Assembly (NCBI GenBank): GCA_026398575.1
Contig: JAPLSP010000432.1
Coordinates: 1 to 5,308, forward strand
Length of the DNA stretch: 5,308 nt
Source of the DNA: Candidatus Sumerlaeota bacterium
Lineage (GTDB): Bacteria > Sumerlaeota > Sumerlaeia > JADFCT01
Direction: 5' to 3'
Shown here: positions 1 through 5,252 of the stretch, piece by piece
Layout of the letters: each line of letters begins with the position of its first letter
Position numbering within the stretch: the stretch's first letter is position 1
Position numbers and translations under genes: made by a program
The notes under the pieces: model-generated
Databases searched by the model: none
Seen by the model: the letters and a program-made list of their open reading frames with translations, nothing else
Told to the model about the DNA's origin: nothing

Positions 1-13
1 GTTATTTTCGGGC

Positions 14-44
14 TTGACAGGCGGCTCGAATGATCGCGTATTAT
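14..44 (+). promoter_or_regulatory. Sigma-70-type promoter for the leader-ilvBN unit
   Basis: A perfect -35 hexamer TTGACA lies at 14-19 and a 5-of-6 match to the -10 box, TATTAT, at 39-44. The spacer is 19 bp, two longer than ideal. Transcription would begin near 51, giving a leader RNA of roughly 70 nt before the leader peptide start at 123. A start there also means that the longer open frame beginning at 30 cannot be the translated form. The call rests on consensus matching only; the downstream leader, terminator and biosynthetic operon make a promoter here expected. Confidence 0.6.
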
Positions 45-122
45 CCGGTTGTCGCGCACGCATGGAACGCAGCGCTGCGACACGAGCGGGCAAATCCGAA
101 AGAGCAATCCCAAAGTTTTCCG

Positions 123-221
123 ATGAACGGTTCTTCCGCAAATCTTATGGCGTTGAACGCGCTGATGGCCGCGATCCGAGTGCTCGTGGCAGTAGCGGTA
201 TCGTCCGCGTTCGCGCCGTGA
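123..221 (+). CDS. ivbL-like leader peptide of the ilvBN attenuator
   Basis: This 32-codon ORF has ATG at 123 and TGA at 219-221. Its second half reads IRVLVAVAVSSAFAP, and the whole peptide holds four Val, four Leu and one Ile. The Ile and Val codons lie at 174-200, about 50 nt before an intrinsic terminator and upstream of ilvB. Known biology: the E. coli IvbL leader is also about 32 residues, Val-rich and ends in Ala-Pro, and ribosome stalling at its Val/Leu codons relieves termination. Inference: this peptide senses charged Val, Leu and perhaps Ile tRNA in the same way. The open frame extends back to an ATG at 30, but that lies upstream of the predicted transcript start. No strong Shine-Dalgarno precedes 123, and the in-frame ATGs at 147 and 165 are alternatives that keep the Ile/Val stretch. 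Confidence 0.72.
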   Translation: MNGSSANLMALNALMAAIRVLVAVAVSSAFAP

Positions 222-268
222 GGTTCGCTGAAAAATAGCAGGCAAACATCAGCCCCCTCCGAGCGAAC
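207..268 (+). promoter_or_regulatory. Candidate antiterminator pairing of the ilvBN leader
   Basis: The segment 223-229 (GTTCGCT), just past the leader stop codon, is exactly complementary to 262-268 (AGCGAAC) in the terminator loop. The segment 207-214 (GCGTTCGC), inside the last leader codons, is exactly complementary to 263-270. A further 7-bp match, 155-161 with 206-212, could form an early competing hairpin. A ribosome stalled on the Val codons near 177-200 would leave 223-229 free to pair with the loop, while one at the stop codon would mask it. The pairings were found by eye and no folding energies were calculated. A 7-8 bp pairing is short for an antiterminator. Confidence 0.4.
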
Positions 269-284
269 GCCGGAGGGGGCTTTT
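252..284 (+). terminator. Rho-independent attenuator terminator before ilvB
   Basis: GCCCCCTCCG at 252-261 is a perfect 10-bp inverted match to CGGAGGGGGC at 271-280, with a 9-nt loop, followed directly by TTTT at 281-284 and, after CAG, another TTT. This is a strong intrinsic terminator by composition. It lies 31 nt after the leader stop and about 60 nt before the ilvB ribosome binding site, with no full-size gene ending upstream within the window. It is therefore best read as an attenuator, although it could in part end an operon that lies left of the window. Confidence 0.85.
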
Positions 285-340
285 CAGTTTAAGACCCATC
301 TCCTAAAAACGTTCGCCTCCGGAACCACCCCCCAAGAAAA

Positions 341-347
341 GAAAGGA
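341..347 (+). promoter_or_regulatory. Ribosome binding site deciding the ilvB start
   Basis: GAAAGGA at 341-347 directly abuts an ATG at 348, which leaves no spacer, but lies 9 nt before the in-frame ATG at 357. The spacing favours 357 as the translated start, which also gives MKKRGAQ as the N-terminus and a length close to E. coli IlvB. Confidence 0.7.
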
Positions 348-356
348 ATGAGACCC

Positions 357-2048
357 ATGAAAAAGCGAGGAGCGCAAATCATCACGCAGCTGCTGGAACG
401 GCAGGGCGTCCGCACGATCTCGGGCATCCCCGGCGGCGCCAATCTGCCGCTCTACGATGCGCTGCGCGACAGTTCGATCCGCCACATCCTTGTGCGCCAC
501 GAACAGGGCGGCGGCTTTATCGCGCAGGGAATGGCCCGCGTCACGGGGCGCGCCGCCGTGTGCCTGGCCACGTCCGGACCCGGCGCGACGAACCTGCTCA
601 CGGCCATCGCCGACGCGAAGCTGGATTCGGTTCCGCTGGTCGCCATCACAGGGCAGGTTCCGCGCGCGATGATCGGCACGGACGCCTTTCAGGAGGTGGA
701 CACCTACGGCCTGACGCTGCCGATCACCAAGCATAACTTCCTCGTCCGGAGCGCCGGAGAATTGCTGGAAGTTATTCCACTGGCCTTCGAGCTGGCCGAA
801 TCGGGACGCCCCGGGCCGGTCGCGGTGGATGTCCCGAAAGACGTTCAGACGCAGGAAATCGAGTTTGACGCATGGCCTGAGCCGTGGGGCGGACCCACGC
901 CGGCGCCCTGCGATCCTAATCAGATCCCGCTGATGGGCGCCATGATGCGCGAGGCGCGGCGGCCGGTTTTGTGTCTTGGCGGCGGCGTGATCGCGTCGAA
1001 CGCGAGCGATCTGGCGCGCGAATTCGCCCGCAAGCATTCGCTGCCGGTCGTCGCTACGTTGATGGGATTGGGCGCTTTCCCAAGCGACGATCCGCTTTAT
1101 CTGGGAATGCTGGGGATGCATGGAGCGCCTTATACGAATCACGTTCTCGAAGAGGCGGACCTGCTGATCGCCATCGGGTCGCGCTTTGACGACCGCGCGA
1201 CGGGCAAGGCGACGGAATTCTGCAAACATGCGCGAATCATCCATGTTGACGTGGACCGGTCGGAGATCAACAAGATCAAACGCGTGGACCTGGACATTGT
1301 CTGCGACGCGGGCGAAGCGCTGCGCGCGGCGCTGGCGGGCATCGAGCCGGTCGAGCGCTCCGGCTGGCTCCGGCGCGTCGCCGAACTGAAAAACGAGCAT
1401 CCCTTCGAGGCGCCGGAATCCGGCGACTCGCTGCATCCGATCAATCTTATCCGGGCGCTGGGCGGGATGCTCGAGCCCGACGCCATCATCAGCACGGACG
1501 TCGGTCAGCATCAGATGTGGGTGGCCCAGGCTTATCCGTTCCGGCGTCCGCGCACGCTGCTGACATCGGGCGGCCTTGGGACAATGGGTTTCGGGCTTCC
1601 GGCGGCCATCGGCGCGGCATTGGCCGAGCCCGCGCGGCGCGTCGTTTGCATCAGCGGCGACGGCTCGATCCTGATGAATATCCAGGAATTGGCGACGCTG
1701 GCCGAACTGGGATTGAACGTCACGACGATTATTTTCAACAACAACCACCTGGGTTTGGTCCGGCAACAGCAGGAACTTTTTTATGGACGGCGATATCACG
1801 CCTCGCGCTTCCATGCGCTCCCGGACTTTGCAGCCATTGCGAAGGGGTTTGGCGTTAGGGGCTATGATCTGGGGGAGACGGACGATCCGATGGAGATGTT
1901 GAACGAGGCGCTGAGCGGGCAAGGGCCGTGCGTCATCAATGCGCCGATTGCGCACGAAGAAAATGTTTTGCCGATGGTGCCCCCGGGGGCGGCGAATCGG
2001 GAGATGATTGAGGGGAGGCGGAAGGCTTGTCTGGCTTGTGCTAGCTGA
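357..2048 (+). CDS. ilvB: Acetolactate synthase, catalytic (large) subunit, isozyme I type
   Basis: This thiamine-diphosphate enzyme condenses two pyruvates to 2-acetolactate (valine and leucine route) or pyruvate with 2-oxobutyrate to 2-aceto-2-hydroxybutyrate (isoleucine route) in the cytoplasm. The protein is 563 residues from ATG 357 (566 from ATG 348), near the recalled 562 of E. coli IlvB. Visible marks are the N-terminal ThDP domain with RHEQGGGFIAQGMAR (catalytic Glu49) and SGPGATNL; the IGTDAFQEVDTYG and PITKHN segments; a central domain with LGGGVI and GSRFDDRATGK; and a C-terminal ThDP/Mg site with GDGS at 434 and NNN at 461-463. The LGLVRQQQ stretch has Gln471 where isozyme II has the Trp that favours 2-oxobutyrate, so this enzyme probably lacks that preference, as does E. 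coli isozyme I. The tail has VPPGAANREM as in IlvB. It follows an attenuator leader and precedes ilvN, its regulatory subunit. Decarboxylating relatives such as oxalyl-CoA decarboxylase are excluded by the close motif match. Confidence 0.96.
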   Translation: MKKRGAQIITQLLERQGVRTISGIPGGANLPLYDALRDSSIRHILVRHEQGGGFIAQGMARVTGRAAVCLATSGPGATNLLTAIADAKLDSVPLVAITGQVPRAMIGTDAFQEVDTYGLTLPITKHNFLVRSAGELLEVIPLAFELAESGRPGPVAVDVPKDVQTQEIEFDAWPEPWGGPTPAPCDPNQIPLMGAMMREARRPVLCLGGGVIASNASDLAREFARKHSLPVVATLMGLGAFPSDDPLYLGMLGMHGAPYTNHVLEEADLLIAIGSRFDDRATGKATEFCKHARIIHVDVDRSEINKIKRVDLDIVCDAGEALRAALAGIEPVERSGWLRRVAELKNEHPFEAPESGDSLHPINLIRALGGMLEPDAIISTDVGQHQMWVAQAYPFRRPRTLLTSGGLGTMGFGLPAAIGAALAEPARRVVCISGDGSILMNIQELATLAELGLNVTTIIFNNNHLGLVRQQQELFYGRRYHASRFHALPDFAAIAKGFGVRGYDLGETDDPMEMLNEALSGQGPCVINAPIAHEENVLPMVPPGAANREMIEGRRKACLACAS

Positions 2049-2144
2049 AGGCGGAACTACAAGCGCCACCTAAAGGCGGGACTACAAGCGCCACCTGAAG
2101 GTGGAACTACACACACAACCTGAAGGTTGAACTCCGAACGAAAG
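2045..2144 (+). repeat. Four tandem 25-bp units between ilvB and ilvN
   Basis: Units begin at 2045, 2070, 2095 and 2120. Each opens CTGAAGG or CTAAAGG and most continue G(A/G)ACTAC; the fourth has decayed after its first half. The first unit contains the ilvB stop (2046-2048) and the last runs into the ilvN ribosome binding site. The unit junctions are small inverted repeats: CCACC-TGAA-GGTGG at 2091-2104 and CAACC-TGAA-GGTTG at 2116-2129, with an imperfect version at 2066-2079. The unit length is not a multiple of three and every unit carries TGA or TAA, so it is not coding. There are no spacers, so it is not a CRISPR array. Confidence 0.9.
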
Positions 2145-2146
2145 GA
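2141..2146 (+). promoter_or_regulatory. Ribosome binding site deciding the ilvN start
   Basis: AAAGGA at 2141-2146 lies 7 nt before the ATG at 2154. An in-frame TTG at 2127 has no such site and sits inside the repeat array, so 2154 is the preferred start. Confidence 0.8.
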
Positions 2147-2153
2147 TTTTATC

Positions 2154-2516
2154 ATGAATGATACAGAGACATTGGCGGCGTGCGAGACGGAAGATCAGGT
2201 TGCGGCATACGGATTGGATGCAAGCGACGAGGGGACGGGCAGCGTTGTGATTGAGCTGACGGTCAACAACCATGCGGGGGTGATGTCGCACATCACCGGC
2301 CTGTTCGCGCGGCGCGCATTCAACCTCGAAGGGATTTTATGCGCGCCGCTGGGCGACCCAAGCAAGAGCCGCATGTACCTGCTCGTCAACGAACGCCCGC
2401 GCATGGAGCAAGTTATCAAGCAATTGGAGAAGCTTCATGACGTAATCGAAACGCGCGTGCGCCACAGCTTCGATCTGACGCTCTTCACGCGCCTCCATGA
2501 GCGGGCCGAGCGCTAG
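2154..2516 (+). CDS. ilvN: Acetolactate synthase, regulatory (small) subunit, single ACT domain
   Basis: The 120-residue protein should bind IlvB, raise its activity and confer feedback inhibition by valine. An ACT domain spans about residues 30-100. Motifs shared with E. coli IlvN are IELTVNNHAGVM (33-44, strand plus ligand-binding loop), GLFARRAFNLEGILC (49-63) and YLLVNE. The C-terminal FDLTLF parallels the IlvN tail. It lacks the second domain of the ~160-residue IlvH-type subunits and so is the short isozyme I type. About 24 residues more than E. coli IlvN lie at the N-terminus; this extension is acidic and has no domain I recognise. The gap to ilvB holds the 25-bp repeats, and the two genes share the leader-controlled transcript. 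The stop is one base from the stop of the convergent gene, and no terminator is visible after it. Confidence 0.95.
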   Translation: MNDTETLAACETEDQVAAYGLDASDEGTGSVVIELTVNNHAGVMSHITGLFARRAFNLEGILCAPLGDPSKSRMYLLVNERPRMEQVIKQLEKLHDVIETRVRHSFDLTLFTRLHERAER

Positions 2517-2517
2517 G

Positions 2518-3435
2518 CTAGAATTTGCGAATTTGGATTGGTTTCTTTCCCATGGGGGCGGGGGTGAAGATGTCTTCTTTCTTAAGGCCCAGCTCCTTGG
2601 CCATTTCCAGGCAGTAATCTATATTGGCGATATTCGCGCCTCGGATGTTGGAGCCGAAAGAGAATTTCGCGCCGGCTTGTTTGGCCAGCTTCAGGAACGG
2701 CAGCCGTGGCAGTTTCGTGCCGGAGCTGATTTCGAGAGCCACGTTGTGCTTGAGCGCGGCGTCAATGATCTTCTTCATGCGCTCGGGCGTCCAGAGCGTA
2801 TCGAAATCTTTCACGATCGCTTCGGGCAGATACGTGGGACTGGCCAGGATGTCAATCGGCTCGGTAGCCATCACACGGACGTTGTAGTCCGTGTAGCGCT
2901 CCATGAAATCCTGGGCGTCGCTGATTTTCACTTCTTCCTTCTTCCACAGATGCGCGCGGCTACCGTCTTTTTCCTGAAACGTCATGGCGTCGGTCAGAAC
3001 GAAATCCAGCTGGGCCACGACGTCCTTGGAAAAGCAGGTCATCCAGTCCAGATACTCCGCCTGGATTCCCTTGAAGACCGGCTTGCCTTCGAGCATCGCA
3101 ATGTAGCGCTTCAGGTCCTCGTCGCTGCTCAGGACGATGGGATATTTGTTCTCCTTGGTTCCGGCATGTTCGACGATGCCCAGCTTGACGCCTTTCTGCT
3201 GGGCGATTTCAAGCGCTTTATCCAGACCGAGATTGTCCAGATGCGCATGATAGCACACCATCGGAACATCGCTGGATTGAGCGGCGGCGGCGATGGTGGA
3301 AGAAATTTCGGCCGCTTTGGCCTTGACGCCTTTGAGCATAACGCTGGCAAACGAAGCTGATCCGGCGGCCTTTACGGCTTTGGTGAAAAAATTCCGCCGG
3401 GATATTTCGCCTTTTTCCATTTCATCCTTCATCAT
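2518..3435 (-). CDS. Tat-exported PHP-like (metal-dependent hydrolase) protein
   Basis: The 305-residue protein (from ATG 3435) begins with a twin-arginine signal: SRRNFFTKA at residues 12-20, then a weakly hydrophobic Ala/Ser-rich stretch ending near AKA at 39-41. Export folded across the inner membrane is therefore likely. The mature part resembles the PHP fold: YHAHLDN at 62-68 (His63, His65), then KALEIAQQKGVKLGIVEHAG with Glu89-His90, an IQAEY segment, and ALEISSGTKLP near 233-243. The final PHP motif, usually GSDxH, reads GSNIRG at 261-266, so expected metal ligands are absent there. An alternative is a TIM-barrel amidohydrolase or sugar isomerase-like protein; substrate unknown. AAGGGGG lies 5 nt before ATG 3435, which favours it over ATG 3453 (no ribosome site); ATG 3432 and 3420 are also possible. 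It is the last gene of the minus-strand unit. Confidence 0.8.
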   Translation of the reverse strand: MMKDEMEKGEISRRNFFTKAVKAAGSASFASVMLKGVKAKAAEISSTIAAAAQSSDVPMVCYHAHLDNLGLDKALEIAQQKGVKLGIVEHAGTKENKYPIVLSSDEDLKRYIAMLEGKPVFKGIQAEYLDWMTCFSKDVVAQLDFVLTDAMTFQEKDGSRAHLWKKEEVKISDAQDFMERYTDYNVRVMATEPIDILASPTYLPEAIVKDFDTLWTPERMKKIIDAALKHNVALEISSGTKLPRLPFLKLAKQAGAKFSFGSNIRGANIANIDYCLEMAKELGLKKEDIFTPAPMGKKPIQIRKF

Positions 3436-3440
3436 TCCAT

Positions 3441-3447
3441 CCCCCTT
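3441..3447 (-). promoter_or_regulatory. Ribosome binding site deciding the PHP-like gene start
   Basis: Read on the minus strand, 3447-3441 is AAGGGGG, 5 nt before the ATG at 3435-3433 and inside the frame that would start at 3453. The region just ahead of 3453 is A-rich with no Shine-Dalgarno match. A second candidate site, AAGGA at about 3429-3425, could serve the in-frame ATG at 3420. Confidence 0.55.
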
Positions 3448-3467
3448 ATTCATTTTTATTTCAGTCG

Positions 3468-3527
3468 CTTTTTCATCATTCTGTTTTTCATCATTCTGTT
3501 CTTCATTATTCTATTCTTCAATAATGA
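3468..3527 (-). repeat. 15-bp tandem repeats between the propeller and PHP-like genes
   Basis: On the plus strand, units at 3468-3482, 3483-3497 and 3498-3512 match CTTTTTCATCATTCT with 1-3 differences, and a fourth, 3513-3527, matches the third at 10 of 15 bases. On the minus strand each core unit reads AGAATGATGAAAAAC. The array fills most of the 94-bp gap between the two genes. In the frame of the downstream gene it would encode NDEKQ-like pentapeptides, but a TAG at 3513-3511 and the absence of a start codon argue against translation. I see no convincing promoter in the gap. Confidence 0.75.
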
Positions 3528-3529
3528 CA

Positions 3530-4816
3530 TCACTTGTTGCCGACATCATGGCAATACAGGAAATTCCCGTGCCGGATATATAGCCGCCCTCCCAAGATAA
3601 CCAGATGCGCCCATGCCGGGCCCTTTCCTTTCTTGGGCAGATCGAACCGGCTGACAATATCCAAGCCTTTGGGATCGGCGGGCGCAAGCGCAACGGTCCC
3701 GCGGTCGCTCATCAGATACAGCATTCCGTCGGCGAGAGTCAGCGTCGCCGAACGGCTGGCTGGCAAGCCATCCACGGAATACATTGTCTTGCCCGTATTC
3801 CATTCCAGGCAGGCCCAATGGCGTTTTTGATGATTCCCGTCGGCCAGGCCATACAGATAGCCGTCCAGCAACACGACGCCTCCGTGTTCGTTGTCCAGTT
3901 CTTTCGTGTACCATACCTGCTCGGCGGCGCAACGCGCATTCACGCCCTCGCCCTCGACGTTTAATTTCAGCATCGTGGCGCCGCGCCCCCAGGTGCTGAA
4001 GAGCGCGACGCGTCCGTCGTGATAAATCGGCGAGGAGGCGTTGACGTCATAGGGCGCGGGATAATCATATCGCCAGAGCAGCTTGCCTGTTTCGGCGGCG
4101 ACGCTGATCGCCTCGGCGGAAGTCATTGTGATGATCTGCCGCAGGCCTTTATAGTCCACCATGATCGCCGCCGCATAGCCGGGCTTGTCGCCGACGCCGA
4201 CGCAGGTCCAGATCGTTTCGCCGGTGTCTTTATTGAGCGCCGCCATCATCACCTTTTCACCGCCGGGACAGCAATAAACCCTGGCGCCGTCCACCAGCAG
4301 CGATTCGCTCAGGCCCCACTGGATATTGCGGCCATCGAATTTCTCGAGCATGTTCAGCGCCCAGATTTTTGCGCCGGTTTTGGCGTCGAGGCAGATCACA
4401 TCGCCGTCGCCATTCAGGTGATAAAGCTTGCCGCCGGCGATGGTGGGCGTCGCGCGGGCGCCCGGTTCGGCGCGTTTATAGGCCGGGCCGTTTTTCGACT
4501 GCCAAAGGATTTTCCCCGACAGGTCCATCGCGGTTATGACGGTATCGGCGCCGATATTGCCGGCGGTATAGATCCTCCCGCCCGCGATCGCAACCGTCGC
4601 ATAGCCTTCGCCAATATCCCTGGTTTCCCAGATCAGCCGAGGACCGCCTTCGGGCCAGCGTTTGAGTAGATTTTTATCGGGGGAGATATTGTTTTGCAGC
4701 GGCCCGTGGAACTGCGGCCAATCAGGTACACCTTGAGCTGCGGCAGTTGCTGCGGCAAAGGCAAGCGATATAAAGACAAGCCCTCCCTTGGAATAGATCG
4801 GCAGGTTTGAGCTCAT
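3530..4816 (-). CDS. Secreted PQQ-type beta-propeller repeat protein
   Basis: The 428-residue protein has a Sec signal peptide: hydrophobic stretch at about 11-27 and a likely cleavage after AAA near 27. The mature protein starts with DWPQFHGP (32-39) and a WPEGGPRLIW segment typical of exported PQQ-like propellers. Blade repeats follow with the signature xxDxxTGxxxW: AMDLSGKILW (96-105), CLDAKTGAKIW (142-152), ALNKDTGETIW (193-203) and AAETGKLLW (240-248), with degenerate blades to the C-terminus. Known family members include BamB-like scaffolds and quinoprotein dehydrogenases. I see no evident dehydrogenase catalytic insert, so a binding or scaffold role outside the cytoplasm is as likely as an enzyme. 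The start is 10 nt after the stop of the HEPN gene, and the ribosome site is weak (AAAGAT abutting ATG), which suggests translational coupling. The substrate or partner cannot be inferred. Confidence 0.88.
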   Translation of the reverse strand: MSSNLPIYSKGGLVFISLAFAAATAAAQGVPDWPQFHGPLQNNISPDKNLLKRWPEGGPRLIWETRDIGEGYATVAIAGGRIYTAGNIGADTVITAMDLSGKILWQSKNGPAYKRAEPGARATPTIAGGKLYHLNGDGDVICLDAKTGAKIWALNMLEKFDGRNIQWGLSESLLVDGARVYCCPGGEKVMMAALNKDTGETIWTCVGVGDKPGYAAAIMVDYKGLRQIITMTSAEAISVAAETGKLLWRYDYPAPYDVNASSPIYHDGRVALFSTWGRGATMLKLNVEGEGVNARCAAEQVWYTKELDNEHGGVVLLDGYLYGLADGNHQKRHWACLEWNTGKTMYSVDGLPASRSATLTLADGMLYLMSDRGTVALAPADPKGLDIVSRFDLPKKGKGPAWAHLVILGGRLYIRHGNFLYCHDVGNK

Positions 4817-4826
4817 ATCTTTATGC

Positions 4827-5252
4827 TTATTTTTCGGAAATGGGATTTATCAAACCTTTTTGAATAAGGTATTGCATGATCTGTGAGACGAACTGCTCTG
4901 CAAGGTCAATCGCTCTCAGGGCTTCTTCTATAGGTATTGGCTCAATTCTTTCATAATCATCTTCCAGGCGATTCTCGAAGAGGGTATGAAGCCAAAGGGA
5001 GCAATTCTTAGGCAATAAAGAGGTTTTCACGAATTCCATGTCAAAGAAAGTGATGGCGCCTTGATGTTTCTTTGGCGTTATTTCTTTTGTCTGAAGCATC
5101 GCCAGCGTGGCATAATATGCAGCATAATAGGCACGGTTCACAGCGGCTCGTGCGCCCTTGTTCTCCCTAAGGAGAGCGCGCGCATCATCCAAGCCCTCCT
5201 GCGCTTGCTCCATTCGCAAAGATAAAATGGCCGCTAGATCTTGAGGGTTCAT
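4827..5252 (-). CDS. HEPN-domain protein (UPF0332-like), putative partner of a nucleotidyltransferase
   Basis: The 141-residue, mostly helical protein matches the HEPN layout: an N-terminal helix LRMEQAQEGLDDARALL (12-28), then AAVNRAYYAAYYATLAML (36-53), KKHQGAITFFDMEFVKT (61-77), an FENRLEDDYE segment (92-101) and a C-terminal helix with AIDLAEQFVSQI. Many such proteins pair with a small nucleotidyltransferase as toxin-antitoxin or related modules. The active HEPN RNase motif R-x4-6-H is not clean: after Arg40 the expected His position is Tyr46/Tyr47, as in many UPF0332 members, so RNase activity is uncertain. The start overlaps the preceding stop by ATGA, and no separate Shine-Dalgarno is seen, which implies coupled translation. 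By hand count GC is 28/60 at 4861-4920, well below ilvB, and the gene may have been acquired. It ends 10 nt before the propeller gene. Confidence 0.83.
   Translation of the reverse strand: MNPQDLAAILSLRMEQAQEGLDDARALLRENKGARAAVNRAYYAAYYATLAMLQTKEITPKKHQGAITFFDMEFVKTSLLPKNCSLWLHTLFENRLEDDYERIEPIPIEEALRAIDLAEQFVSQIMQYLIQKGLINPISEK

Noticed and set aside
30..122. N-terminal extension of the leader peptide to the ATG at 30
   Set aside because: It would start upstream of the predicted transcription start near 51 and inside the promoter, and it has no ribosome site.
14..238. A 74-codon frame overlapping the leader that also ends in a Val-containing stretch
   Set aside because: It starts at a TTG inside the -35 box, is Arg-rich, and its stop at 236-238 lies too near the terminator for sensible attenuation.
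303..2069. A 588-codon open frame on the minus strand opposite ilvB
   Set aside because: It is the antisense shadow of a high-GC gene; the translation is rich in Arg, His, Gln and Asp with no recognisable motif, while the plus-strand frame is a clear IlvB.
2045..2144. CRISPR array
   Set aside because: Units abut directly with no unique spacers, and there are no cas genes.
2497..3360. A 287-codon plus-strand frame opposite the PHP-like gene
   Set aside because: Antisense shadow; the minus-strand protein has a Tat signal and PHP-like motifs and a ribosome site.
3454..3529. Separate promoter for the PHP-like gene
   Set aside because: Only loose TTGAAG and TAGAAT-like words are present in an AT-rich repeat and they do not pair at good spacing.
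4019..4669. A 216-codon plus-strand frame opposite the propeller gene
   Set aside because: Antisense shadow of the repeat protein, with no ribosome site or family motif.
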